DNA of 64,000 nucleotides from Phoronis australis (taxonomy: Eukaryota > Phoronida > Phoronidae): positions 10,672-74,671 of the forward strand of contig NMRA01000848.1 of assembly GCA_002633005.1 (NCBI GenBank), given 5' to 3'. Within the stretch, counting starts at the first letter, position 1. Every line of letters starts with the position of its first letter. Positions 32,280 through 43,930 of this stretch are shown here, in pieces. Under the pieces are notes generated by a model that was not told the DNA's origin, ran no database searches, and worked only from the letters and a program-made list of their open reading frames with translations. The position numbers and the translations under genes were made by a program.

Positions 32280-34100
32280 AAGGAGATCAAATTTTCTGTG
32301 GCATAATTCCCTTACCGCCATCAAATCACGGTCCTAAACATGCTTGTCCAAATCATGGGCATACTGTAGCAGCCGACAACGAAACCAGAACAATTCTGTT
32401 CCGTTGAAAATCCAACACACTACATGTTTTGAAGCATACAGCCACTCCAGATAGATACCATGTTAATACAAATCATACTGGATCTGCACCAAATGGAAAC
32501 AAAATGGCATATTAGAGAAACGTAATGGCGATTTTGAGAACTAAACTTGAATATTTAAATGAAACGAACATTGGTCATGTTATTGATTCCGTTGTCATGC
32601 TATCAACACGCCTTCCTTTTCGTTAAATTTCACTAAAATATATAACCATATGACCTTGTTAATGGCAGGTTGGTAAACGGTCAAAAGATAAATTTAATCG
32701 GCTTCCTTCGTTCAGAAATATATTTTTTCAATTTTAATGCACAGCTCTTTAAACAGTTGGCTAAATACGCAGACTTGTCGGTATTGTATTACACAGTCCT
32801 AAACTATGTCCCAAGATTTTGAGGCCTATAGTTGATCATGTCAGACAACCTGTGCTCTCCGTTGTGTAGTCCCATTGCATGTGTCCACGCAATAGTCACC
32901 CGCTAAATGCTTTGTCATGGCTGTGACATGAGATATCTGTACGACGAAATTGCTATGTCGCTTGTTTGAATGATTTGTAAAATACTCACAAGCTTTACGG
33001 TGTCCCTATATTTTGTCCGTAAACAGTCTCATCATATTAAATGACCTTCCCTGCTGTTCATTGCAGAGTCAGTATAAGCGCACTGCCGTGTCAAGCTTCC
33101 CATTATGCAAAAAGTGAGAAACTATAGAACATAAAGTTCGCTGAAAGTGATCACAATGTATGAAAAAGTACATATAAACACTTGAAATAAATAGACTGAG
33201 GGTAATCATTTAAAGGTGTACTGCTGAGCTTTTAAATGGGTGGCGATAAATGAATATCTGGCCAACTTGAAAAATGAGACCCATGTTTAAAGGAGTACCT
33301 CGACTCATTTCCATACCTATTGAACGAGATCTTTAAAACACGACCCATTTAACATCTCTTCATCATCTGACTAGCAACACCTTTAATATCGATTCAGAAT
33401 ACTAGCCTTGATTCGGAGAGGTTTATTATTACTTGATAACAAATGTCTAGTAATATACCCGAGTGGATGAATTTCTCTCAATAATTTTTGAACGGAAGGC
33501 TACAATGTAGATGCATTAATTTGAAGTTCCAAGTGCACTTCGGAGGAAAGCTGATACAGGCTCGTAATGAAGATCCGTTACTATTCCCGCGTTGTTTCCT
33601 AATGGCGTAATTTTCAACGCGCTTCCTTTTCGACAGCCAATCACAAAGTTTTAGTATATAGTGCCCCGGTATTTTTTTAAGCAGAGTTTTTGTGCGAGAT
33701 TGCATTAGCGTCTCAGTATCGCACCATGTTTAAATTGCATCGCCACATAAGCGTCTCAGTGGCGTGGGATGGTTGGGGATTTAAAGTCGAAGGCAACCTT
33801 TTTCCATGTCATTTTGAGCTAAAATAAGGTTGTTTGGTTATCCTAGACATATTTTCCACTTAATTACAGCTTTTCGTAATTTCATAAATTACTCGTCCCC
33901 TACTCTGGAAGTGACGTTTTAGGAGGTACGCGTTTCCCGCCACTTGGTTTTGCGTTGACTTTACCGTTCGAATCTGTTCTATTCTACTTTTGTTTTGTGC
34001 TATTTTTCAAAAATTGTCGCCACCACTTTCCATCGGCGAGTATTCTGCGGCAAGATAGGTTAGTAGAAAACTCAATTACGTTGGATTTAGGGATTGTTTA

Positions 34101-34514
34101 GTGTGTTGTAAGCTGAAAATGGCTGGAGTCGGTGACCCGTATCACAGTAACAGTAGTGTAAGTGACGGAGACCTTATTCACAGCAGTGGTGACGAGGAAT
34201 TTTTTCACGGACATTCAGTTGGTGGGTACGTGTTTGAGCCCGAGTATAACGAGGCAGAGTACGCACAGGCACAGGCAGCTGTTGAGAGAAACGAGGCGGC
34301 TACTGAGGACAGACGTGGTGACACATCTTGGTGCAAATGCACTGTGTGCGTTGTTATGCGTACCTCAATGGAATGCTTGTGCTGTTCAGAGTTCGACGAG
34401 GCCAAACCACTACTGGACATGGTTAAGTGGACCTCCGGCATACCACGGACAGAGGAACAACTGTCCCACTTGGCAGAGTGTCCCGCGACACACTCCCACT
34501 GGATGGTGACCTGA
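34101..34514 (+). CDS. P2RX7_C-like zinc-binding ORF inside transposon
   Basis: A 137-codon ORF; the second Met, in MAGVGDPYHSNSS, is a plausible start. After an acidic, Ser/Tyr-rich region it reads GDTSWCKCTVCVVMRTSMEC then LCCSEFDEAK. W-C-x-C-x-x-C-x-x-M-x-T-x-x-E-C-x-C-C is the cysteine signature of the intracellular ballast domain of P2X7 receptors (P2RX7_C), which also occurs in stand-alone and transposon-associated proteins in invertebrates. The ORF stops soon afterwards, so the downstream part of that domain is missing. It converges with the THAP ORF, with a 13 bp gap between them. Function unknown. Confidence 0.7.
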   Translation: MCCKLKMAGVGDPYHSNSSVSDGDLIHSSGDEEFFHGHSVGGYVFEPEYNEAEYAQAQAAVERNEAATEDRRGDTSWCKCTVCVVMRTSMECLCCSEFDEAKPLLDMVKWTSGIPRTEEQLSHLAECPATHSHWMVT

Positions 34515-34527
34515 GCACCCAAACTGC

Positions 34528-35198
34528 TTACATCGTGTCGTCACACACTTGGCACCTTCTAAATAGCTCCAACACTTTAGACAAGTCCACAATAAACTTA
34601 TCAAAGTTTGGCTCACCGATCTGTTCACTGTACGACGAACTGTCCTCTTCATTGGGTGTCGAACTGAGCCTGTAATCACTCCCACTACTCAATATCACTG
34701 CAGGGCTGCTTAGAGGCTCTGGGCTGGAGAAAACAGCACAGGGCGAATCACTACTGGTTCCAGGAATTGCACGCTCTGGGGTACGTTTGGAGGCACGGGT
34801 GACAGTAGATGAAGTGCCTCCACTGGCTCCAGTCACTGTACTGGCCACAGTTCGCGAGGCTTCTCGCTTCAAAAACGCACTTCTCGGGGGTGGCGACGGG
34901 GCACTGACGGGAATCAACACAGACGGAATGGCATCCTTCTTCAGACGTTGTTTCGCAGGGACCTTCATCAGTTCAGCGTAAAAAAAACTTTCGTAATCGG
35001 ACGGCAGAAAGTGCTTGCCACACACACGGTTATTCTCCACTGCTTTGTACGTTGCGTGGACGGGTAGCGCTGCGTTCTTCACACGAACGAGCCAAGTACG
35101 GCAAGTGTGTCATCCATCGGAAAGCGATGCAAAGGTACTCCCAAAGCGCGCGTGAGCCGATAATTAGTACATCCTGGTACGCAGCAACAGTGTGGCAT
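34528..35198 (-). pseudogene. THAP-domain protein ORF with a frameshift
   Basis: Minus strand. From the ATG at 35198 the frame reads MPHCCCVPGCTNYRL then LHRFPMDD and soon hits a stop. From about 35110 a second frame continues RTWLVRVKNAALPV, then NRVCGKHFLPSDYE and LKKDAIPSVLIP, followed by a Ser/Pro/Thr-rich tail to the stop at 34528. Together these give C-x(4)-C ... W ... C-x-x-H (the THAP C2CH ligands) and the closing AVP-like AIPS. The frame changes between MDD and RTW. It is either a sequence error or an inactivating indel. In Kolobok-type elements this domain binds the transposon ends. Confidence 0.8.
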
Positions 35199-36221
35199 GC
35201 TGACTGACTAGTAAATGAAAGCAAACGACGACGGAATTTAACACAACCGAGGTAGTACAATGACTGACTCGGCAGCTCTCGCAGTCAGACTATATGAAAA
35301 GAAATTGGCGCGAAATGCTTCCCTCCTAAAACGTCACTTCCGGAGTAGCGGACGAGTAATTAATAAAATTACGAAAAGCTGTAATTAAATGAAAAATGTG
35401 TCTGGGATAACCAACCAACCTTATTCTAGCTCAAAATGACATGGAAAAAGGTTGCCTTCGCCTTTAAACCTGTTTACCAGGGTAGTGGGAGGTTTGAAAT
35501 TTGTGCTGACACAAGGTGCAGCTCAAAAAATTTAACACAGGTAGCTAGACACTTGTGTCGACAGATGGGCAATATGTGCCAAACATTCACATTACCAAGT
35601 ATAGCTCACGACCCCAGAAACCGTAGCACAGACTACACACTAAGCGCATTGCAGGCGAAGGGAAGGCGTTCATGTGATGAACTAATCTTTTGCTTGATAT
35701 CTCCAGTATTCTTATTGAAACTATTCTCATTTTATACACTGATCGTCTCCCATTTGTCCTCCAAGATTTGTAACATGTCGTATCAAAATATACTCGTCTG
35801 CAATGATAAGCCCCATTGTAGGAGACGAGGACATGCCAGTGGGATAGTTATGACAAAGTTCATGTAAGCCTTTTTGAAAGCACGATCCTAGCTAATCCTC
35901 CAAAAGCAATCACAATAGTGCTCATTCATCTCAAGTGCCTGTCAACTGAGCTGCCATGGGTTTAAACACTAATTATTGATATACTGTAAAACAATGATTA
36001 CACCACCTGTGTTGGATTTCCCAACTATAAGGCCAGATACGAGAAAGGATATTGTATACCCTTTATTCCAATTCCTTTTAGAGAGTAATGCAAAGGCAAG
36101 ATATATGTTGCGTTTGAAAACAAACTAAAGTTCCTGGAATACAGAAAAGATCAAATCAAAACCTAGCGCTAATTGTCTCACGGAGATTGACAACAACAAC
36201 CGCACACTCCGAGTACAAAAA

Positions 36222-36315
36222 ATGCGACGTATGCGAAGATTCCTGTTGTTGGACGTAGTTGTGTTGTGTGCTCGACTCTTCCTGCACCCGGCACTATTTT
36301 CAAGGGCCACAGATG
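36222..36315 (+). CDS. WSC-kringle gene exon 1: signal peptide
   Basis: From the ATG at 36222 it reads MRRMRRFLLLDVVVLCARLF then LHPALFSRATD, with one base carried over, before GTGAGT at 36316. Basic start, hydrophobic core and a polar end form a typical signal peptide. The second ATG at 36231 is in frame and could also serve. The split codon completes as Gly or Glu with the next exon, which opens at the first WSC residues. Confidence 0.8.
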
Positions 36316-37203
36316 GTGAGTGTTGTTAGATTAGTGCTTCTTGAGTGGCAACGGTGCAATATAGCGATTTACAAATTGCTTTTGTTCCGTTTGCCTCCGC
36401 GCTACACCTGTACACAAATGTATGTTTTCATGATGTTCCACCATTGTTCACGCCACGCATAACTGGTGACGGCTTTTTAGAGGCTTTCAGTGAATCGTTT
36501 TGCATCACAAAACGTATCGTAAGATCATGTTGACGAATTGATGCATATGCATCTCAGTTACAGCGATACGTTATCATTCGGCACAACGTGAAGGAAATTG
36601 ACCAAAATTAAATATGTTCAAATTTGAACTCAGCAACACTTTTACTGGTTCCTATGTACATTTTTATTACTTATTCCCCCATACGTTTAGAAAATCAGTT
36701 TTTTACATACTTCAAAGAAATTGTGATCCTTTAAGTTTTCCTCTTACATCTGCGACGGAAGAAAGCAGAGTCTCAAAAGAGAAATATTTACGTCACAAAG
36801 AGTCTCTTAAGGTTGAATGTAGCCTACTCGATGCAGTTCCTATGTCATATCAGCACCGTGGGATGGGAACGTCATAAATCATACCCGGGAAAATTTCAAC
36901 TAACACCTTGTCATTGAAATTGTGCATGCCGTCTTTTTACAGTGACACTTGCACACGTGATGCAAGGTTCCACCACTTCAGATGTGCACTACAGTATATC
37001 TTATTTTGTTGTCCACTTTCTTCTGCTGACTTTTGCACGTTTATTCTTGCCTTCTTCATTCTTGTTCTGTGAATCCAGTAATAAGGGCAAATTGCATTGG
37101 TGGTTTTGCTGTTACAGTTGAAATAAAAGTTGTTAATATGACTTTCATGTACATGTATGTCGAATTTCGGTTTGTTTAGTCGGCCGACCATGGTTTTTAC
37201 CAG

Positions 37204-37307
37204 AAGGCTGTTACGAGAATAAGATGGCTGGCTTTGACCTCAACCTGCCAATTGACTTCATCAACCATGAGCAGTGCCGACTGCTGTGCTCGCGATATGA
37301 CGGAGCG
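37204..37307 (+). CDS. WSC-kringle gene exon 2: first half of WSC domain 1
   Basis: Begins after TTTTTACCAG and ends at 37307 in phase 0 before GTAAGT. It reads GCYENKMAGFDLNL, then INHEQCRLLCSRYDGA. GCY at the start and the C-x(3)-C pair about 20 residues later are the first three cysteines of a WSC domain. The second half is at 41598. Confidence 0.85.
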
Positions 37308-37554
37308 GTAAGTGCAAGTTTTGCTTATGAGAACTGAACGCAAGTGTGAACCTTAAAAAATATACAAAATATTTTTAATAAATATAATACCCAAAATTAA
37401 GCAAATGTTGAAATTATAAATACCCCACTCGAGTAGATCTTTGATTTGATCGCGATGTTTTTTTTATGTTTAGGCTTTCAAACTTGCCCAATCGACTGCC
37501 TGAATTTCAAAAAACGGAAAAGCCAGCCGAGCTCACAGCCCAACCCATTGGTCC

Positions 37555-38258
37555 CACAGGCGTCTTCAGCTTCTAATGGTCCCCAATACACTACATAATA
37601 CTACTAGGTATGACACTCTGGACTAGAAATTCTAAGGGTGCTTCACATCAGCCGTCCATAGCAAACACAAAACCCAATAAATTTACATAAAACAGAAATT
37701 CAACAAACCATGAGGAATTGTTCTTTCTCACAATACCATTTACAGTGTCCTGCTCTACCGAGTTCGGAAGAAATTAGCAGTCAAAGCACAAAAATCTTCC
37801 CAAAAAGCTCGTCCGGAGCAACTCCCTGGTTCCAGGCGAAGGGTACGGAATTATCCGATGAGTTACGGATGAACGGTAATTGCCGACTCATCACGGAAAG
37901 TCACGGCATCGCTAAATTGGCAATAGCCGTTCATCAGCAACTCATCGGATAATTCCGCACTCTTCGCGTGGGACCAGGGAGTTGCTCCAGACTAGCTTTT
38001 AGGGAAGATTTTTGTGCTTTGAGCGCGAATTTCTTAAGAACTCTGTGGAGCAGGACACCTTAAATGGTATTGGGAGAAAGAACAATTGCTCATGGTTTCT
38101 TGGACCTCTATTTTGTGTAAATATATTGAGTTCTACAGTTGTATGTTTGTTAAAGACGGCTGAAGTGAAGCACCCGTGGAATCTCTAGTATTGAATGTCA
38201 TACCTTGTAGTATTTTATATAGTGTATTGGGAACGATCAGAAGCTGAGGACGCCTGTG
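37555..38258. mobile_element. Foldback element with about 320 bp arms
   Basis: Left arm 37555-37876 and right arm 37927-38258 are inverted copies around a 50-base loop. For example TACGGAATTATCCGATGAGTT faces AACTCATCGGATAATTCCG, and CACAGGCGTC faces GACGCCTGTG at the outer ends. The open frames in it are by-products of the repeat. A half copy lies at 26452-26905. Confidence 0.9.
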
Positions 38259-38539
38259 ATTGGCCCTACAAGTCAACACTTGTTCTATGTTTAGATCGTG
38301 GGGGTCGAGCGGTGTGGGGGTCGAAAGAGTTTCAGAACAATACATGATTCAGACAAGCAAATATGATAATGATATTTTAGGAAAAATATTCACCTTTCAG
38401 AAAATAAATATTTTGTAAGGGTTACAGCTACATGTAACAGACTTAAAGATATTTGCACATAAGTAATACCTGGTAAAGAAGGTTCACAATAACCTTTAGT
38501 GCGAAAACTTTCGTTTTTAACGAAAAACTGTTCACAACA

Positions 38540-38893
38540 CGAAGATTGTTGGTAGTCGGGCATTGTAGGCCATAGTCCATTCGACTCTAGGAAGCCTAGA
38601 AAATCACTTCCGTGGCCACTTTTTCGGGGTAAGATAATTTTGGAGTTTTTAAGGTCATTAAGTACTATACTTTAAGAATTTAAAAAGTCCCCAAGGTTTG
38701 ACTTGCGCGTTTTCGAGAAATGTGACCTCAAAATCTGACTTATTGCATAATTTACCACAGAAAACCAATCTTCAAAAACCAACAACACTAGACAAAAACT
38801 GAATAATTTGATTGGGATTTGTTCGTTTGAAGATACTGAACAAAAATGTTATATATTATGATAATAGGTGGAAAATTGCTCAAAAAAGAAAAA
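38540..38893 (+). repeat. Near-duplicate unit 1 before a single N
   Basis: Repeats at 38895-39178. The boundary is again a single N, so this looks like two haplotypes joined end to end. Confidence 0.85.
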
Positions 38894-38894
38894 N
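38894..38894. other. Single-N assembly junction
   Basis: The lone N separates two copies of the same sequence, as at 8017 and 24393. Confidence 0.9.
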
Positions 38895-39178
38895 GAAGAT
38901 TGTTGGCAGTCGGGCATTGTAGGCCATAGTCCATTCGACTCCAGGAAGCCTAGAAAATCACTTCCGTGGCCACTTTTTCGGGGTAAGATAATTTTGGAGT
39001 TTTTAAGGTCATTAAGTACTATACTTTATTGCATAATTTACCACAGAAAACCAATCTTCAAAAACCAACAACACTAGACAAAAACTGAATAATTTGATTG
39101 GGATTTGTTCGTTTGAAGATACTGAACAAAAATGTTATATATTATGATAATAGGTGGAAAATTGCTCAAAAAAGAAAA
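38895..39178 (+). repeat. Near-duplicate unit 2, with an internal deletion
   Basis: Matches 38540-38893 except for scattered substitutions and a gap of about 68 bp corresponding to roughly 38675-38742, which lies between short TTA-containing matches. Confidence 0.85.
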
Positions 39179-41597
39179 ACAAGAAATATTTTAGAAGCGC
39201 TTCCTGGTGGCCAGAAAATATACTACAATATTTTGATCTGCCAAAAAAACAAATACTATTAAACATTTGGATGGAACTTGATGTAAATTTGATATCACAA
39301 CCTACATAACAATATACATTTCCAACACTTCTGCAACAAATTCACTGTCACCACTTTTATTAATTGTCACAATTAATTATCATTATCCACACTGCTGTTC
39401 AATGTCATCTGTCACAGGGAAAGACACACCCAACAGTCACCACAATCACCAGCATGATTAAATGTTGTCAATATTTTCCATTAGGTTGCAAATTTAAAGT
39501 TCTTTAACAACATAGCATACACCCATTATGATTCTTCATCCACTTTACCAACTTTAATGGCAAAGAAAAAGTTTTAAAAATCTCTGCAAGCCTGCATCCT
39601 ACTAAAAAGTAAAAAAGTTTTCACAGCCTGAATACCGTTTCATCTAAACACCTTGTTACAATATAGAAATAGATAACCAAAATGCTCTTCACCTTAGCGC
39701 ACACTATGGCAACAACTGAAATTTAATTTCGTCTAAGTGCTCAGCGAAAATCATTCAGAGAAATGTGTGTCATTATTAGCAATGATTGCACTGTGCAACT
39801 GCCTTCAAACAATTTAAAACATAGAAACATTTTGATCATCCTTTATACAGTAGCTCAGCCTTTGAAAATACTGAGAGGAATGGTTATGTTGGCAATAGTT
39901 CTGCTTGAAATTGAAAATCGTCTTCTTTACCGTAGAGCTAGAATTGCATTTGACTTTCTGTTTTGAATTATAATTGGAAGAGTAAACGTTTTCCTTCGCT
40001 GAAAACTCCAATTCAACAATATTCAAAACGTGAGATACTGAAATCTGCGCAACATTTGAATTTTCAAGATAAATGAATTACAAAACGCAGGTAATATTTC
40101 CATTTTTACATTTCTCAAATTCCAAGCACTGCTCATGATTTTACATAAAAGGGTCTCAAAATAGGCTTAAAAATTCATAAAAACAGTGCCGATCACCCAC
40201 ATGTAGGTAAAAACTACTGCCAGTACATTTGAGATTGAGACGACTATTATCACAAATTTATCAAGCAAAATAATTTTTGTAGTGTGACCTAAACTAAAGA
40301 TTATTTACCTTTAATGACACCTTTTCAAAGTTAAGAATAGGTAGGCCTATTTACAATTGAATGTTTGGAACTGGGATAGGTTTTCAACTTTTCTTTTGTT
40401 TTTTGGCAAATGGTTCATTGTGGTGGCGAGACATATACGGTATATCTCTTTGAGCACTGTTAATGTACATGTTACAGACAGTGACAATCTCTTTAATTTT
40501 CTCGTAGGCTCAACATTATTTCCATCATCAGCTTGGTCTCTTTTTCTTTTTTAAGAGCTCTTTCAATTTTTGTTATATCCGTTAAGTGTCTGTAACACTG
40601 CTTGTGATGGAAGCATGCTGGCACCTAGCTCAAAAAATGGGGGCTCGCGTTTTTGAGAATGTGGACATTTATTAAGATTCACGGGGTACTTCAGAGCTAC
40701 AAAAATTATCAGCAATGATACTTCTTTTGCACTCAGTGCTGATACGTTTGTTTGCAGTAGCCTTAGACCAGGTAATATCTAAAAATTCCAGCTCAGAAAT
40801 TAGAGCATAACCTGACACATGAATTCTACAAGGGACAGATATCTTGCCAGGCTATTGTGAAGTCGCACACTCGTTCAATAATTCATGGTTTCAGCTGAGT
40901 CCTAGCTGTCCCAAAATTGTTCTTTGCGAAACACAAAATGATTCAAGAATGTGCCAAGAATTATTTCAGTACGATGACACTCGTGGCCACTTGATTTGGT
41001 TTTCCTCAATTCCTAACTGCTGCTTGCTAGTTTTTGAGTCTTGGTCCTCAGTAATTGTCAATTCCACTGTACTTGCACACCCATCCAAGAATTGATACTA
41101 TCCAATGTAGTCAGTTGCAGTAAACAAGCTAGCTAAGGCAGCAGGATAACATCTGCTGACTGTCCTCTGATGAAGGTTTTCATGCCAAGCAGACGACTTT
41201 TGAAGGGGAAAGGTATGGACACAATGTTTTTCTGGCATTTGATCGGTTGTTCGGATCATTTTGCACTGACACCTGGTACCTAACACGTTAGTTGAGGTTA
41301 TATATTTCAACTTCTAAAATTAAATTAAAATTCTAATTAAACGTGCAAGTGTATTCTTGGGAACTTTTTTGAAATTGACTTTTGACCACCTGTAGATGAG
41401 TTTAATGCAAAGTTATCGTTGCCCCCAGAAAGTGGCCACGGAGGTGAAAGATACATGTAGGAGAGCTGGGACTATGGCTTATTGTTCTAATTCTGAATGT
41501 GGTCGATGCTGACGTTGTTGTTGACTTGTTACACATGACACCTATGGGGAATTCGTTGATTAAGGTTGCCATTAAATACAACTATTTTTAACTATAG
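39179..41597 (+). other. AT-rich intron, possible transposon interior
   Basis: No supported gene. The block near 38568-38635 (GCCATAGTCC...CTTCCGTGGCCACTTT) reappears in inverted orientation near 41415-41480. The stretch between could therefore be a roughly 2.9 kb element with decayed inverted ends. No catalytic domain was seen. Confidence 0.4.
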
Positions 41598-41766
41598 CAC
41601 ATGGCTGGTATACTGAATGCAAAAAAATGCAACTGCTTTCGGCATTCATTAGAATACGAAAACTATCGAACATACATGAGCGAGTGCACAAGTCAATGTA
41701 AAAAGTCGCCGCACCAGAATTGCGGAGGACCCGAGCATGTGATCTTAATGGATGTAATTCATAAAG
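41598..41766 (+). CDS. WSC-kringle gene exon 3: second half of WSC domain 1
   Basis: Begins after ACTATAG (AG at 41596-41597) in phase 0 and ends at 41766 before GTATGT with one base carried over. It reads HMAGILNAKKCNCFRHSLEY, then MSECTSQCKKSP and NCGGPEHVILMDVI. C-x-C, C-x(3)-C and CGG are the remaining conserved elements of a WSC domain, giving eight cysteines with exon 2. Confidence 0.88.
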
Positions 41767-42898
41767 GTATGTTTACTTTAATCCCTTAACAGTTTTGTTC
41801 GTTTTCCCTTTTTAAACTCACGTTTTGCCAAGTTATTCAACTGACTGTGGTGTATACTACAGGCACCATCCTACTTGTGATATCAGTCTAAAACCGATCT
41901 TCCAATAGTTCAATAAGTAGCACGATGACTATACAACTTATAACGATAGACACTCAGAATATGCTCACTTCAAGCAGGTTACATTTAATTTTAGTTAATT
42001 TTAGTTTAGTTTAGTTTAGCTTATTTTCAACGTTTAAGGCCTTGGCCCACATGTTACATGGAATTTACAGGATAACGCTGAACAACTTTTCCTTGAGGGA
42101 AGTGTAACATCTTCAATTAGGGACACACAGAAACAACACACACGCCATTTTTGGTCCACAAGATCATGTCCACCATTCTCTATCATCAAGTTACGATTGC
42201 GGTTGCGTAAGTTAGCCATACCTGCTCAAAGATATATGAAATATTACGCAAGGAATAGGATTCAATATCAAAATCAAATTTAAATGAGGAATATGTATTA
42301 CGTTTTGAGCTATTCTCCACAGCAAAGCTACAATCTTGTAAAAAACATCTTTAATTGGCTGCTCAAAAATGACAAGCAAAGATGCCTCCCAGCCAATGGT
42401 TTAATCGTGCCATACAAATTCAAAACCAAATCTTTGCAGCAAATTCGTAATAGCTGAAGCCCAACTCCCCCCCCCCCCTCCTCCATCGTCATCCAATGTG
42501 ACACGCTTGTCATGGACTGATTTTGGATTTCGATGTCCTGGCATTTCAACAATTTAAACCAATATTTGATCAGTTTAACAAACAGCTTTACATAAACTGG
42601 ATACCTTTATCCCAGTTCTCACAGGACAGCATGATTTGAATAGTTACTTCCAACTCCCAGCAGTTGCTCACATAATTTCAATTGGACGCGCTTGATACTA
42701 GATTATTCTACAAATCCCCAAATCTCACTGCAATAGCAAATGATTGGGCATACCCTTTTTTCAAACATCTTGAGTGCAATCTTCGGTGAAAGTCGTCCAC
42801 ATTTTGACTAAAGACGTTTCATTGAAAAATCGCTTTCTATTCCTGGTTAGACAGTGTCCAGACTAACTTAGGAGTAAGGCAAGTACCCAGGTACTTTT

Positions 42899-43930
42899 TT
42901 ATGAGTCGAAATCAATTTTGTCGTTTCCTAAATGCCATTTTTCGTAACTTCTCGATGGTCCGCCTTTTCTAAATACCATTATTTTTTTTAGATTGATTTC
43001 CATACCCCAATCCTGACAGTATGCCTGCAGAACCTTAACTTGTTGCTGAAGTTTAAAGGCTGTCTCTGCACAACCAACCATATCATCAGCGTGTAGTAAC
43101 ATATACATTGAGATGCGTTCTCATTAACGTAAATTCCGCTTATTAAAGATTCTTTTAAGTAATCAACAAACTCGTTCAAATACATACTGAATAAAAATTG
43201 ACTACTGAAGCATACATGTACGCCCTTGGCGAATACCGCTATTATTACTGAAAAAGTCAGTTATCCCACGCTCAGTTCTTACACACGCTCTTAACTTTGA
43301 ATACATACTTTTCATCAATTTTAAAAGACTACCATGAATTCCTGTTCCACAAAAATATGTGAAATGTTGACAATGGCCCAAGAAAAATCCATGTACATGT
43401 ATATAGCATAAAATCTGCCTCTTCGTTCATTCAAGTACCAATGAACAATTTCTTGTAAGGTAGAAACTTGGACTATTATACTATAACCTTTTCTAAAACC
43501 AGGCTGAACTTCGTTAGATAAGTCATTATCGTTGGCCCCGATAGTTATTTACGTCATTGACTCCCCCTTGCTGATGCAATGAACATACATTATAGCGTCA
43601 CACCAGGACTAAGGAAATCCCCTTGATCATAGAGCACCATAATTAAAAAATATTTGTCAAAACAGGTGTTATATAATCTTCGGTGGACTTAAAAAGCTCT
43701 CAAATAAGTGCGTCAACACCGGAACATGGGCCGTTTGATAGTTTTCGAAGAGCAAAAAAAATCCCACTTTCGCTAAATTCATGATTCAGATGAGTTGAGT
43801 CATCAACAAGACAGTCATTACAATACTCGTCATGTCTTGCCAAGTTCCTTTTTACTTGTCCAAGCATACGTCCGTTATTAGAGTTTTCTTAAGAGTCGTA
43901 CCATTCACCTGAAGGCAAAAACTCTGCTGA
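42899..43930 (-). pseudogene. Non-LTR retrotransposon (LINE) reverse transcriptase remnant
   Basis: Minus strand. About 43270-43370 reads FCGTGIHGSLLKLMKSMYS then KLRACVRTERGITD. About 43140-43210 reads FLFSMYLNEFVDYLKE. In a shifted frame about 42900-43110 reads LLHADDMVGCAETAFKLQQQ, then YCQDWGMEINLKK. This is the order of LINE reverse transcriptase motifs, with HADD in place of YADD. Frameshifts show it is dead. It lies antisense in the intron between WSC exons 3 and 4. Confidence 0.85.

Larger units (their letters stand above)
26906..33780. other. Mostly featureless intergenic region
   Basis: No supported gene. There is a (TTAGTA)n tract near 28783-28803 and a poly-G run ending in 38 N at 29693-29730. 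A strong polypyrimidine CAG at about 28050 is followed in phase 1 by SHKYIRG and a stop, a possible but unproven terminal exon for the upstream ADAM gene. A hydrophobic frame near 28110-28190 lacks a convincing acceptor. Confidence 0.5.
33785..35463. mobile_element. TTAA-flanked DNA transposon (Kolobok-like) with long inverted ends
   Basis: TTAA at 33781-33784 and 35464-35467 flanks a 1679 bp element. Its ends are inverted copies: AGTCGAAGGCAACCTTTTTC at the left and AGGCGAAGGCAACCTTTTTC read inward from the right. Similarity continues for about 150 bp, through GTAATT...ATTACTCGTCC and GTGACGTTTTAGGAGG. TTAA duplication plus a THAP-type protein is the combination known from Kolobok elements; piggyBac also uses TTAA but lacks THAP. 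It holds two convergent ORFs and no recognisable DDE catalytic domain, so it is probably a deletion derivative or non-autonomous. Confidence 0.85.

Noticed and set aside
34205-34685. Other open frames inside the TTAA transposon
   Set aside because: They overlap the P2RX7_C-like and THAP ORFs in other frames and show no motifs.
35436-35867. 143-codon plus-strand ORF beginning MTWKKVAFAFKP
   Set aside because: Its start lies in the transposon's inverted end and the rest has no domain. Treated as chance.
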